From Physcomitrium patens (lineage: Eukaryota > Streptophyta > Bryopsida > Funariales > Funariaceae), in assembly GCF_000002425.4 (NCBI RefSeq), contig NC_037258.1, forward strand, positions 1 through 64,000: a stretch of DNA of 64,000 bases, in the 5' to 3' direction. Below, piece after piece: positions 1 to 13,388 of the stretch. The notes beneath the pieces are model-generated. The model saw only the letters and a list, made by a program, of their open reading frames with translations. It did not search any database and had not been told where the DNA came from. Numbering within the stretch: the stretch's first letter is position 1; each line of letters opens with the position of its first letter. The translations under genes and the position numbers were made by a program.

Positions 1-741
1 GCAAAAGATTGTGTTAAATATGCAAAAATTTGAGATTTCATTATTGAAATTATAGCCTATCTCAAGTAAATTTTTCTTTGCAATTAAAAAAACATCCAAA
101 TTTTTCAACTTTGGTTTATAAAACCTAATTTTCAAATCTTTAGGAATACTTAAATACAGATATGTTAGTAATTAAATGTAAAAAAAAAGGTAACAAAGAT
201 ACCTTATATTCTATGTTCAAATCATATACAATTTTTTCTACAACCATGACAAAGATAAGAAATAAGTGATAATAGCACTTATTATTTTATATTATCACAA
301 AAAGGATTTATAACAAATATTTTTGAAGCACTTCTTATAAAACAAGATAAGTTCTTTAATCTTTAAAAAAAACACTAAATTATATAAAAAATAATAAAAT
401 TATACACTTTAATTTAAATTTCTATAAAATTTTTGTGCCATTTATACCTCCAACATCAAGTTCTCTCTTCTTTGGCATATATAAGAAGTTTTAGAAAAAA
501 AAGAAATTTATTTTTTTAAAATGAATAAATAAAAATATTAAAAATTGTCTTTTAGAATTCTTTAAGCATAAAATCTTTCAAAAATCTTAAAAAGTCCTTT
601 GACCTTACTTTGGCAATGGCTTAACTTGGTTGATTAGCTTAATATGTAACAACATCCATTCACATGTAGTCTAATTTATATTCTTAAAGATATAAAATTG
701 AACATCAAATTCAACTTTGTGTCATATACATACCTATTTAT
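1..741. other. AT-rich gene-free stretch at the window edge
   Basis: No coding frame with a recognisable domain on either strand; long A and T runs. It lies just beyond the outer end of the minus-strand LTR that begins at 742, so it is either older repeat sequence or the insertion target. Nothing more can be supported. Confidence 0.5.
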
Positions 742-1259
742 TGTCAAGGACATGAATCACAATAAGAAGAATCTTGAAACTTTCTTGTATCACTTGAAAA
801 GAATAAATATTTATTTAAAATATAATATTAGAATTAAAATAGCTATTGCCAAAGATAAGAAGATTAGAGACTCTTGAAACTAGAACAAAAAAGATATTGA
901 AAATAGTAAAGAAGACTTCACTCTTGTCTCCATATATAATATCTAACTAGCAACTGATTGGCAGCATCTTATAGGACCTCCGACATGCATCCAACTTATG
1001 AAACAAATATCTAGCTTATACAACAAGTTTCTTACATGAATGTCATGTGATTAACTTGTAATATAAGCTATCAATCTATGCAAATGTGGCTAACTTGTTG
1101 ACAAAGCTTTTATTTTACCAATCAATAATAAACATGTCTAAAATCAAAATTATATCTACAAAGCTTCTGAAAAGCTTCTCTATAAGGTATTATCAAATCT
1201 ATATATATTTATTTTTTATCCAATATTTTTTATCTAGGTAAATTATTATGTCCATGATA
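742..1259 (-). repeat. LTR of a chromodomain Ty3/gypsy element (minus strand, 3' LTR of the remnant)
   Basis: Read on the minus strand, a purine tract (about 1260-1275) is followed by an LTR that opens TATCATGGACAT at 1259 and ends near TTGACA at 742, about 518 bp. The same sequence recurs on the plus strand at 21647-22175 and from 55465, where the opening is TGTCATGG; TGTCA/TGACA ends are what LTR termini look like. Shared internal blocks include the AAGCTTCT-rich segment, the 'agacttcactcttgtctccatata' counterpart and the GTGATTCATGTC block near the end. Boundaries are by eye from the three copies, so they could be off by some bases. Confidence 0.65.
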
Positions 1260-1499
1260 TTATCTCTCTTTTCTAAAGACAAGTTTCACAAGGAATAAGA
1301 ATCACAAATTGAAGAAGTCCAAGATACGGCAAATCATATTTCTCACATACTTCAATCCTAACTCTCTTTAAAAGTGGTTAATATGTCCTCTCAATCATTG
1401 ATAATATTTTATACCAAAACTAGAAGACCACCTTAATATCTAATCACTATTGAGGCCTTCATAACTTCTTTCAAATCTAACATTTGAAACACCATCATG

Positions 1500-2750
1500 G
1501 ATTATTTTAATCTCTAGTAATATCACAAAGTATCTCAAGTCTCTTTCAAGGTCATGATATCAAACACATCGTATATCACTATCTATTTGAAGAAAAACAT
1601 GTTGTTCTTGAAGATCTTTGTATTGATACCAATATCTAGAAGGTTGTAATAATCTTAATATCTTGTTTGGTAAATCTATAAGCAATATTTCATAAATTGA
1701 ATTTGCTAGTTTTTGATTTTCTATAACATCAATATCAAAAATAAGCAAAAACCAAAATTTATGATAGAAGATAGAATGCAAATCTTATCAATCCTTGTTT
1801 CTTTTATAATAAAGAATTGCTTTATTTTTCATTTTGATTTTGATGGATGTTGTTGATAAAAAAATATCCACCTTCTTTGCTACAATGATAAGATTTTTTT
1901 TTGGCTTTCATATACATCTACTAATATCGTATCCACGCCAATGTATAAGATGTTTCAACCTATTTTGGCATTGCTTTAAATCCAAGACCTCTTCCACTTC
2001 AAATTCTTTGTTGTTTCCAACTTCTATAAGAAGCAGTGGTATTTTTGGTCTTCTTTGTAAATTCACTGTCTTGTATGGCTCAAGCAAAGATACATTGAAT
2101 ATAAGATAGATTTTCATAGATTTTGGTAGGTTTAATCAATAAGAAATTAGAGTGATATGTTCACAAATAAGAAATGATTTATATTTAACATAATCTAATT
2201 TATTACAAAGTTGATTAGTCTTGATATTGTGACAAAATAATCATACCTTGTCACATACATAAAATTGAATTTTTTCCTTGGAATAAGCATTTATATTGAT
2301 TTTTTTTCATTCTTGAGCTTCTTTTAATTGTGCCTTTTATTATTGTATGTAGTTCTAAGAAATGATTTGCTAAATCTTTTGCCATAAGATTTTAAACTTT
2401 GAGAAGATCAAAAATATTAAGTCATGGATAATAACCATAATTGGTAAAAAATAATAATTATTGAATAGAAGAATGTACCAAATTATTATAAGAAAACTTT
2501 GCTAATGATAAAAGAATTCTTCAAACATCTTGATGATAGTTCATTGTATATCTCAAATACTGCTCCAACACTTGATTCATGTGTTCTATTTGTCCATTAG
2601 TTTGAAGATGAATTGCCAAAGACAATCTTATATCCACGTTAATATCTTATCTTCTAGAAGCTTTTCAAACATGGCTCCATCTATATCTATGCATCAATAA
2701 TACAAATATCTTATTCATACCCCATTATAGTCAATTTTTTTATATTCAAA
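1500..2750 (-). mobile_element. Decayed chromodomain Ty3/gypsy (chromovirus) integrase end
   Basis: On the minus strand, 2117-1908 encodes the C-terminal integrase/chromodomain block: a FNVSLLEPY-like motif, a proline/leucine-rich linker, then EFEVEEVLDLKQ and HWRGYDIS, the usual chromodomain order. Further upstream (about 2600-2530) the minus strand gives an integrase C-terminal motif like HLQTNGQIEHMNQVLEQYL. The remnant has in-frame stops and no intact reverse transcriptase nearby, so it cannot be functional. Its 3' LTR is at 742-1259. A sister copy of the same region lies on the plus strand at 53.2-54.9 kb. Confidence 0.75.
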
Positions 2751-3899
2751 AATTTATCCACAATTTAATCTAATTTTAAATTTAGATTTTTTTTTTGTAG
2801 AAATTTAATATTATATAACTTATATTAGAAAAAAATTAAATTTAATTTAATATAAACATAAAAAAACTGAATAAAATATAATATTCTTTCAATGATTGAA
2901 ATAATAAAATAAATCTTTTTTTTAATGATTTGAGGCTTAAAATTGATATGGCTTATTTTTGTAAAAGAAGAGAGATGCAAAAGACTTATAAGTAATGGTA
3001 AATAACTTACAATATTCACTTAGCAAGTCCAAACAATAAAACCAATTACAAAAAAATTCTTAGTATTTATATATAAAATTAGAAGAATTGCCTTACAACA
3101 AAAATACCAAAATGTAAGATAAAATTTATTACTTAATCTAAATTATAAGATGGCCTAAATTTAGAGTTTTTTAATAGATGGTATAAAGAAAAGAATACAA
3201 TTAATAAGAATCAAAAAAGATTTAGTATAAAAGAAGTAAAAGATAAGCAATTAAATAATTATACACTTCAAAAATAATCACAATCTATTGATTAGATTTC
3301 CATATATTAAAAATAAAAATAAATATTAATATATATATTTACATAGATAATTTTTTTTTTTTTTATGATATAAAAAATATATATAAATTTAAATTATTAT
3401 AAATAAGTTATGTAGGTTTAAAAATAGGAATTAAAAAAATAGAAGAATTGTATAAATATGTTTATTTCAAAGATAACTTGCTTAATAGAACAAAATCTCT
3501 TGCCTTACAAAAACTTACAAGTAATATAAATGAATTTCTTAGATATTACCTAAAGAAAATTATACATTCTTAATGATAAGAATAAGAACAAAAAATTAAA
3601 TGTGCAAAAATACAATATATATATGTGGATTGCTTTGTCTAAAGTTATATTCTTGGAAGAAATTTCTAAGTCACAACTCTATTAATGCCATATATAGAAT
3701 ATAATATATTTTGACTAAACTCAAACATGCATCGTAAAACCTGCCTTACTCATAAACATCTAATTTCAAATTTTTTTAGGATTATACTTTGTTGAGCATC
3801 TTAATTCAAATATCCTAAATATCATTTTATATTTTGGCATTGCTATTTTTCTATAGTAGGTGATGTATAGCACGAGGTTCTACGTTCCATCTTAGCCAA
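2751..3899. other. AT-rich stretch between two retroelement remnants
   Basis: Very AT-rich, no recognisable protein motif on either strand. It separates the chromovirus remnant from the Copia pol remnant and may hold the Copia remnant's 3' untranslated end, but no LTR pair could be matched. Confidence 0.4.
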
Positions 3900-5180
3900 A
3901 AGAGCTCCTATATCCTTTAAACTTCAATTGGAATCAACTCCAAAATTTTGCATGAATATTATCATTTAATAGAATAGAAGCTACTATCAATAATCTCTAC
4001 TTTGACTTGCATTATGTCATTCAAAAAAACTAATAAGATAGAGTCTTTAACATTTTACTACATTGATCAAGTTCAAACAAAATTTGAACTTCTTAATAAG
4101 TACAAGTTTTGTAAAAAAATCAATACCATTTTTTTAAATATTAATATTTTATAAAGTAATATTATCATTAATAATAATTTTTCTAATATAATAATATCTC
4201 ACATCAATATTTTTTGTCCTAATATAGAACTTCTAATTCTTTGCATGATGAATTATACTTTGATTGCCACAAAAAACTTAATTGTTTTCTTGAACTAATT
4301 CAAGTTTACAAATAAGTCAATTCAACCACATAATCTTTTTTGTAGCTTTTGTAGCAATCATGTATTTTGCTTTTGTTCTAAATTGAGCTATTGTTTCTTG
4401 TAGCATTAATCTCCAACTCACTAGTCTACCACCAAATAAATATACATATATTGTGGTTGATCTTTTCTTATTAAGATCTCTTCTAAAATCAACATCTATA
4501 AATCTTATAATCTCTTTTCTCTATTTTTTATTCTTATTATAGAAAATGCCCATGTGCACTATCTCCTTGAAGTATTAGAGTATCTACTTCACAACTTGTA
4601 AATGTTCTTTGTAGGATCTGCCATGTACTTACTTATTATACTAACAATATATGAAATATCTATCCTTATAGAATTTATTCTCTATATCAAGCTTCTAATA
4701 ATATTTGAATATGGATTTGAGTCCATGTACTCTCTCTCTTTTTATGATATAGGATAAAAAGCTAGAGATAACTTAGAATAAGTATCAAGTAGAATAATTA
4801 TAATTTTTTTATTTTTATTCTAAATTTAAAAGAAATTTTAAATATAGTTGTAATAGAGTTAAATTTCTATCTTTATTATTTTTTATAATTTCTATATCTA
4901 AGAATTTTTTGAAAAAAATAAAAAACTTCTATTTAAAACTTTCTATTAAATTCACAATTTAGTTTATAATTTTTTATTATCTTCTTTATTACAATCAATG
5001 TATCATCAACATAAAATATTAAAATTATATATTTAAAAATAGACATATTTTCTAATTATTTGAAATACATACAAATATCATAATTATTCCTGGTATAATC
5101 TTTTTTAATCATAAGTATATGAAACTATTTGTTCTACCACCTAAGTGATTGTTTCAAGCCACTGTCATATTATAATTATT
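3900..5180 (-). mobile_element. Decayed Ty1/copia pol fragment (reverse transcriptase tail and RNase H)
   Basis: Minus-strand reading of about 5020-4990 gives the reverse-transcriptase box ILYVDDTLIV. About 4560-4230 gives the Copia RNase H region: FIDVDFRRDLNKKRSTT, then LVSWRLMLQETIA and the KAKYMIATKA segment. About 4130-4050 gives the end of pol (FFTKLVLIKKFKFCL). Several in-frame stops interrupt it. No gag, protease or paired LTRs were recognised, so this is a fragment of a different Copia family from the full element at 7.9 kb. Confidence 0.7.
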
Positions 5181-6938
5181 TATAGTATATAAAAATTAAT
5201 TAAAATGTATAATATATTTATAAGTATTGATGTATATTAGAGTGGTTAGTGGATTAATTTGAAGAGATTTTATGTAAGAAAATTTATTTTGAGATTTACC
5301 TATTTTAATTATGGTGTTTAAATTATATAGGATTTAGATATTTAGTATAAAATTTAAAGAAAAGATTGGAGCTCACAAATGAAGATCAAAACCTCTAAAG
5401 ACTTATTTGGAGAGATTAAAGTGAGGTTCTATTTATTATTTTCTAATCTTAAATACAAGATTAGACTTTATTTTAGCTCTTTTTAATACTAAAACATACA
5501 TTCTTATTATTTTTAGTTTTTTAAAGATTTTTCTTCTTCTAATTACAATCATTAAATCTAATAGAATTGTTATAAAAAAAGAGATATAAGTGACATTTGG
5601 CTCTAACTATTATCAAGGTTGATTGTTGGATGGTATTGAATTGTAACTTTGTCTAATTTAAAACAAGTATAGCCATGATTGCTTTGATTAGAATTGTAAT
5701 TTAAATTTTATTAATTCTCTTTGAATGGTTGGAAAATAATATGAAAAGTAAAAATACCAAAAATTTGTTATTGTTGTATACTTTATACTTCCCAAATCAA
5801 TACTCCTCTTTTAGACTGTACAAGTCTAAAGACAATATTGTTGACATCTCAAAGATTATTTTCTTGCTTCTTAAGGACTAATTATTCTTTTATTATTATT
5901 CTTTAATTAATATTTTTGTAGAATGAGAGGAAAATTATTATTATTTAGCATCTTCCAAATTGATTTTTCTAGTCCAAGCAACACTACCATCATAAAAAGC
6001 TCCTTGATCATGATTTTATCACAAAACAATTATGATATGTTATACAAATATCTGCATTGAAGTATACCTAAGTTGATTTGCAACTTGGTTTTGCTTACAT
6101 CATCTTAAAGGTTGAAAAGGTTGAGCATCCTCAACTTCAACTAAGTTATTGGCTTCTTAGTATATCTTGGTGGAATTCCATCTTTTTTTCAATTCTTTTC
6201 ATATTGCTATTTACTTTTTTCTATTCTTATCTAATAAATACTTTATTTATATTATTTTAATATTTTTATGCTATTTTTTTAGTAAATTATATTACTCATA
6301 AATTTCTACTACCCTCTTATCTCTAAATTCAATAGAAATTTCCATTAGATTATCTATTTAAAAGAAAATATAAATATAAGGCCATTTGAGAAGATGGATA
6401 AAGTATAGGTTGTATCCTACTTCTTTCTAGGTAGTTCATTACTTAGCATCTTAAATCCTTGCCTATATTCTTGACATATTCTATGTCTATTCTTTTTTTC
6501 AAGTTAATTGCCTATTCTATCTTAATAATTGTCTTAATAATCAAAGAATTATTAAATAATCTTACTACTATATTATAAATTGGTCTTCTTCTATCTTATC
6601 TATTTTGGTCTTGATTTAATAGTACCACTAAGTATTAGATGGAATCAAAATGACTCTTAACTTAGACCAAGTTTTTGTTTCAAAAACTTAAATATATATT
6701 TTTTAGATTAATAATATTTTATATTACTTTAATTTATCATTTTATTTATTTTCTTTATTTCTATCCATATCTAATTTTTTTTTATTCAACTACTTTCATA
6801 ATATTTTTATGATTATTTTTTAATATAATCTAATGATAGAAATTATATTTTCACAAATTGCAACCAAATAATTTCTTTATTGAAATTGTCATATTGATTG
6901 ATGCAAAGGCCATAGAAATAAAATAAAATAAAATATTT

Positions 6939-6941
<3 letters not shown>

Positions 6942-6981
<40 letters not shown>
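6942..6981. repeat. AT dinucleotide microsatellite
   Basis: About 20 uninterrupted AT units in AT-rich intergenic sequence. Confidence 0.95.
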
Positions 6982-6984
<3 letters not shown>

Positions 6985-7433
6985 ATTTTTTTTATCTTCA
7001 AGGTTACTTTTATTCTTATAAATAGTTACTTTAGTTCTTTTTATTTATTTTTTAATCATTGAAAGATTTTTTTCTTCTTTTATTTTATTCAAATTGTTGA
7101 AATAAATGATTCTACTTAAATACAATAGTATAAGTAATGGTTTTTGATATCATAAATGGCTCATGTCTAATAATATTATTAATTATTATAATTTTGATAT
7201 TTATAATTTTTTATAATTTTGTATAATTTTTATATTTATAATTTTATAATATCAAAATTATAATATCAAAATTGATATCAAAATTTTTAATTATTAATTT
7301 TGATATTATAAAAATATTAACTATTATGTTGATTAATAAAATTAGAATGATATTAATAAGTATTATGAGTATTGTTGCTTTATTAAATAAATATTTATAA
7401 AACTATATTTGAATAATTTAAAATAATCAATTG

Positions 7434-7436
<3 letters not shown>

Positions 7437-7506
<70 letters not shown>
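7437..7506. repeat. Long AT dinucleotide microsatellite
   Basis: About 35 uninterrupted TA units, the longest simple repeat in the window. Assembly length may be unreliable here. Confidence 0.95.
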
Positions 7507-7508
<2 letters not shown>

Positions 7509-7911
7509 AATATATATGTAAATTTATATACACTTACATTAAAAATAATTTCTTATTTCAAAAATATCAAATACTACCCATAGAAAATAAAATTGAAGTT
7601 ATTAAAACTTTATTGTAAAAATGGCTATATTTTCTTATGATCATGAAATATTTTTAAAATATATCAAAACTAGAAAATTTTATTTTAATAAAATTTTTAA
7701 AATAAATAATGGCAAATAAAAAATGTAAGAGATGAGGAGAAAAAGAGTAGTATTTTGAAAGTTTCATTGCACATACAAACAGTTGAATCTCTTCAATATA
7801 AATGTTCTTGTCAATGAAGTAGTTGATAATTTTAACTTTCTTAGAAGTCCTCAGCAACCAAGGTCCAATATATTTATATATACACATGCCCATCAAAATG
7901 ATGTTTGTCAT

Positions 7912-8163
7912 TGTTGAGAGCATTAAATGTAGCCGACGCTATCCATAATATTTACTATAGTCTACAGTAAATACTATAGCTAGAATATTTGGATTGTAGT
8001 AGAGAGGAACTGTTTATCCTCTCCCCTTCTCCTCTTGTATACATAATACAACTATATCAATAGATTTTTTGAATGAAGATCTATCTCTCTCTTTAGAAAC
8101 TCTCTTATGTGTGTGTATATATTACTTACTACTACTCTTGTGTCTTTCTAAATATTTTCAATA
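7912..8163 (+). repeat. 5' LTR of the Copia element
   Basis: Opens TGTTGAGAGCATT and ends near TTTTCAATA, matching the 3' LTR from end to end except for one indel. A primer-binding-site-like ATTATCAACAC follows directly. Confidence 0.88.
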
Positions 8164-8682
8164 TATTATCAACACGACTTTTTTCTACACACTATTGTAA
8201 TTTTTTTGCTCTAGACTTGACTCTTCAAACCTGTTGCTACTCTTGCTCCCTATTTGACTCATAATCTTTGCTGTACTTTTTGCTGGCCCTTCACACACTA
8301 GCTACTTGCTTAGAGTATTTGTTCCACTATAAGCCTTACTTGCTTAGAATACTTGCTCCAGCCCAACCTCCCTAGTGCACCTTGTGCTTGCTGCCGAACT
8401 GCTGTCGCTGCTGACCGCCAACAACCGCTAACCCCGCCATTAACGCTAATGCCGCTATCGCTGCAGCTGCCTTATTCTTCTTGCCTTGCCTCCGCCATCC
8501 TGCTGTTGTTCTGCTGCCATAATCTATAATCTTCTTTAAATAATAATAATAATAATAATAATAATAATTAATATTTTTTGATTTCAAGTTCAAATTTATC
8601 ATTTTATTTGATTTTATATTTAAGGTACATTTTACACAACTTTTCTACTTAATCTTATATTTTCTTTACAGATTTATTTATA
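8164..8682 (+). other. Copia 5' leader with a GC-rich, codon-like patch
   Basis: Untranslated leader between LTR and gag. From about 8380 to 8520 the base composition flips to GC-rich with many GCT/GCC/CTG triplets and at least nine CpG sites, in contrast to the AT-rich remainder; the reverse strand reads as an alanine-rich frame. A short AAT trinucleotide repeat follows at about 8540-8568. No known domain is present. Confidence 0.6.
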
Positions 8683-11600
8683 ATGAGTGCTTCAACATCT
8701 TCAAGTGCTTCTACTATGGTTCCAACTATTATCAATGCATCCAAATATTTTCAAGCTCTTTTATTTCCACCATTGACTGTAGATGGAAACAATTATCTAT
8801 TATGGACAAAAATGGCAAAAGAAAATTTCTTTGCAAAATAATTCTCAAATGCCATTATATTTGAAGAATCTCCTACAATAAGTATTTCTATTCTTCTTGC
8901 TATCTATTGGAAAGCACTTCTTCTCCTTCATCATCATCTTGTATCTACATTACAACATCAATATTTGGAAATGGAAGATCCTACAGAACTTTGGAAGAAT
9001 CTTATATCCAAGTTTGATCATCAAAAGACCATTTTCCTTCTACGTGCATGTCATAATTAGACACATTTATATGTCTTAGATTTTCTAAATTTAAATGCTT
9101 TCAATAGTAAAATGTATAGTATTACAATTACAATTATGTGGACAACGCATCTCTGAAGAAGAAATGATTGAGAAAACTCTCTCTACATTTCTTCCTATAT
9201 TTGTTGTACTTGCACAATAATATAAGAATATGAAATTTTAGAGTCATTCTGATTTCATGTCCTATCTACTTCTTGTGGAGAAGCAATATGAGCTACTTTT
9301 GTGCAATCCAGAAGCTTGTCATATTAGAATCACAATTCTAGAATCTCATACACTTAATATTTTAAAGTCTAAGAAAAAATTATATAAACGTGGAAAACGT
9401 GCTCATAAGTATCAAGGTAGTCATAGTCATGACAATTTCTATCCATATGGAAAGAATAAATATTCTACTATTAATTATAATAAAAAATAAAAATCAAAGA
9501 TATATTCTTACTATAAATGTGGAATGATTGAATATTTAGTGTATGCATGCCGTACTTCAGAATATTTTATTAAATTATTCTAAAAAAATAAGAAACTACA
9601 AGCTGAGACTCATGAAGTTCATACTATGGATGCGTTGATGGATTCAATTGATGTTGATGATTTAGAGGCTTATATGAATGATAAAACCTCTAATGATGAA
9701 TCAAATAATGCGCTCATTGATTCTGCAACAATACATACTATCCTACGAGATAAATGATTTTTTATTGAAAAATCTTCCACTTGCCAAACTAAAAATACGA
9801 TGATCGTGGCTAGAGCAAATGCATTTTGTTTCCAAGAAGGTACAACAATGGTAAAATTATCTACGGATTCCATCATAAAATGTAAACATGTAATGTTTGC
9901 ACTCTCAGCACCTTAAAGTCTGATCAACTATTGAGAAGTGCGTATCAATGGTTATCACCTCTCAACCACCATTTTAAATAGAAAAGAAGTTTTGGTTCTT
10001 CCAAAGAATCATAAATTTGTTGAAAAAGCTTTTGCTATAGAAAATAGTTTATACCAAATTACAATTTGGCCTCCCATTATATTTAATTTTCATCATCTAT
10101 CATAGAGAGTCATGCTTCTCTCTAGCATAGACAATTGAGACATCTAGGATCTACATTATTTAGAAAGATCATTCCATGTATAATTGGATACAATTTAAAG
10201 CCTGCGGATGTAGATTCTATGGAATTATGTCGTGCATGAGTGCAAGGTAAGATGATTATTCGGCCTTCAATTTGGAAACTCCCACAAGAATTACTACCAA
10301 TGCTTCAAAGTTTGGTTGGTGATATTTGTGGTCCTATTAATCCAATATCGGGACCATTTTGTTATTTTTTGGTCCTTGTTCATGCATCACATAAACAATC
10401 ACATGTTTCATTATTATCAACTTAAAACATGATATTTACCAATCTTGTATCTATGATTATTTATTTTCAAGTATATTTTCTTAAATATCCTATAAAAATA
10501 TTACGTATAAATAATGTAAAAGAATTTGTATCAAAATCTTTTGAAAACTATTATATTGCAAAAGGAATTGAATTGATATTTTATGTTCTATATGAACATG
10601 TTCAAAATAGACTTGTAGAGTCATTTATAAAGCATATGTGACTCATTACCTGGCCACTCTTCCTTGAGGTAAATTTACTTGCATCTATGTGGGATCATGT
10701 AGTCTTACATGCTGCAGCATTAATATGCTTCCATCCTTCTTCTCTTGAAATTGTTTCATCACATGAGCTTATTTTGGGTCATATTCCAAATGTATCTCAC
10801 TTACGAGTATTTGGTTGCCATGCTTAGATTCCAGTACCAAAACCTCAATAACGTACCATTGGAGCTCATTGACAAGAAGGCATATATATTAGTTTTGATT
10901 CACCAAGCATTATTTGTATTGTTGATCCATCAACTAGCACATTATTACGTGCATGTTTGCAAAATTTTTGTCTTGAAAAAAATATATTTCCATCTCTTCA
11001 AGGAGGAGTATCCAATCAATAAAGAAATAAAATACTTGTATTTGAAGCATTGAAAATGTTTACATTGAATCTCGATCCTAGGCCATCTTTGGCAAATTAA
11101 AGTTGCTAAGATTTTATATCTAAAATGAATTGTAGATGAAACACCTAATGGCTTCAATGATGTACCTAGAATTACAAGAATTTCTATTAATGAGACTCAG
11201 AATGCACCTGCTCAGATTGTACTGCCATTGAGTACAATACCTCAAGTTATAATAATAATAACTAAAAAAACTCGTAGACTAGATAAGCAACCACGTAAGA
11301 AGAAAGCTATAATATTGACTAATCGTGATATTATTTTTTAAGAAGTTGCCACTCATCTTATGGAACCACCAATTCATGATGATATATCCATGCATAATAT
11401 ACCTTCAATTCCTAAGAAAAATAATCTTGGAATTGAAAGGAATAAGAACAAGCTAAGTAAAGAATTATCTATTTTGTATTGTGCTATAAATGATATTTGA
11501 GATAGACCATCTATTATGGTAGATGAATCATTTGCATGTATGATTATAAAAGCTCTTTCTTACGAGGAAGGCGATCTTGAACCTCAAACCATTGAAGAGG

Positions 11601-13388
11601 CGATGCATTGCTCTGATTGGTCAAAATAGAAATTTTTTATTGAGGAGGAGTATGCCTCTTTGCATAAGAGGAAAGTCTTCGGTCCAATTGTAGACATTCT
11701 TATATCTTGCCATGTGGGATATAAGATGGTATTAATATGCAAGCGAGATAATAATCTGCTATAAAGCTTGTCTTCTTGCTCAAGGATTTATTCAATGATT
11801 TTATATTGATTATGAATCTACATATACTCCAGTCATGGATTCAATTACATTTTGATATATTATTGGAATGGCAGTTCATGCCACCTTTGAGATACATCTG
11901 ATGGATGTGATAACTGCATATCTATATGGATCTCTTGATGCAAATATTTATATAAAAGTTCCATCTAATTTAGAAACAGGAACTCCAAATGGACATGCTT
12001 CAGGATAATATTGTGGTATTAAATTATGTAAGGCCTTGTATGATTTAAAATAATCGAGATGCATATGGTATCAATGTCTTTGAGGTTATTTAATTACACA
12101 TAAATTTGTAAATGATCGACTAATCCCTTGTTTATTTATCAAACAAGTTAAAACTGGTTTTGTGATCATCATTATATATATTGATGATCTTAACCTAGTG
12201 GGTACTATATCTACATATGTTGCAGCTATTAACTTACTTATACATGAATTTGAGATGAAAATACTAGGAAAAATAACTTTTTGCATTAGTCTTCAGATTA
12301 TGGATCTCACAAATGGTAGCATTTTTTTCTACCAAATAACATATATTAGACAAATCTTGCAAAGATTCAATATGATTGATGCTTATCTATTGTCCACTCC
12401 AATGATTGAATATGGTTGTGATGGTTATGATCCATATCGTCTATGTGAGGACGAGGAGAAAATATTCGGAGATCAATATCCATACCTTACAGTGGTTGGA
12501 ACACTTTTATATTTGGCTACATCTACAAGACTAAATATTACATTTGCAATTAGTGTTCTTGCAAGACATAGTGCACATCCAACACTATGGCATTAGAATG
12601 GCATCAAATATTTATTATGTTATTTAGAAGGTATTGAAAACTCGGGATTATACTACACACAATCTGCAGATCCAAAATTGGTTGGATGTTGTGATGTGTG
12701 ATATAAATATGATACTACAACAGCTAAATCTGAAATATGATATATATTTTTAAGACATAGAGTTGCAATATCATGGAAATCATTGAAATAAACAATAACT
12801 GCAACTTCATCCAACTATGTAAAAATTATTGTCTTACATGAAGCATCTCGAGAATATATTTGGTTGCAATCAATTGATAAATTCATTCAAACAACATGTG
12901 GATTTTCATATGATGATTCTCCAACTATATTGTATAAAGACAATAAAGCTTGTATTGCATAGATGCAAGTTGGTTTCATTAAAGGTAGCAAGACAAAGCA
13001 TATTGATCCAAAGTATTTTAGTTATACCCATGACTTAGTTATTGATTACGCACTTATAATTAAGAAAATTAAATCTGCAAATAACTTTGCTGATCTCTTG
13101 ACTAAAGCTCTCCCATTGTGCAACCATTGTCGACTTACTTATAGCATTGATATGCAGCGACTTGCTTTTCTTGAATAAGAAATTTAATGAATTCTTTAAT
13201 TAATTAAAGAAAATGATGTTGTATTCTTTTTCCTTCATCTATGGTTTTGCCCTTAAATACAATAAGGTTTTTCTAGATAAGGTTTTAATGAAACAACAAT
13301 TGTTGATCTTGTAAGATTACAGAAAAGTATAAATTATAATTCTATACAAATTTTATATTATGCAAATATTATGATGAGCAAGGAGGAG

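Larger units (their letters stand above)
5181..7911. other. AT-rich gene-free sequence with microsatellites
   Basis: No convincing coding exon on either strand. The stretch contains two long AT dinucleotide tracts and, at 7259-7310, a perfect 15-bp inverted repeat (TATAATATCAAAATT) next to tandem ATATCAAAATT units. It may include more of the minus-strand Copia remnant's upstream pol, but I could not match domains. The last five bases (7907-7911) are the left copy of the Copia target-site duplication. Confidence 0.4.

Noticed and set aside
7259-7310. Perfect 15-bp inverted repeat in AT-rich DNA
   Set aside because: Expected at this composition, and built from tandem ATATCAAAATT units; no reason to call a structured RNA or terminator.
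8372-8602. 76-codon minus-strand frame with an Ala-rich segment and a run of Tyr
   Set aside because: Lies in the leader of the Copia element; the Tyr run is an AAT microsatellite read backwards. No domain and no independent gene support.
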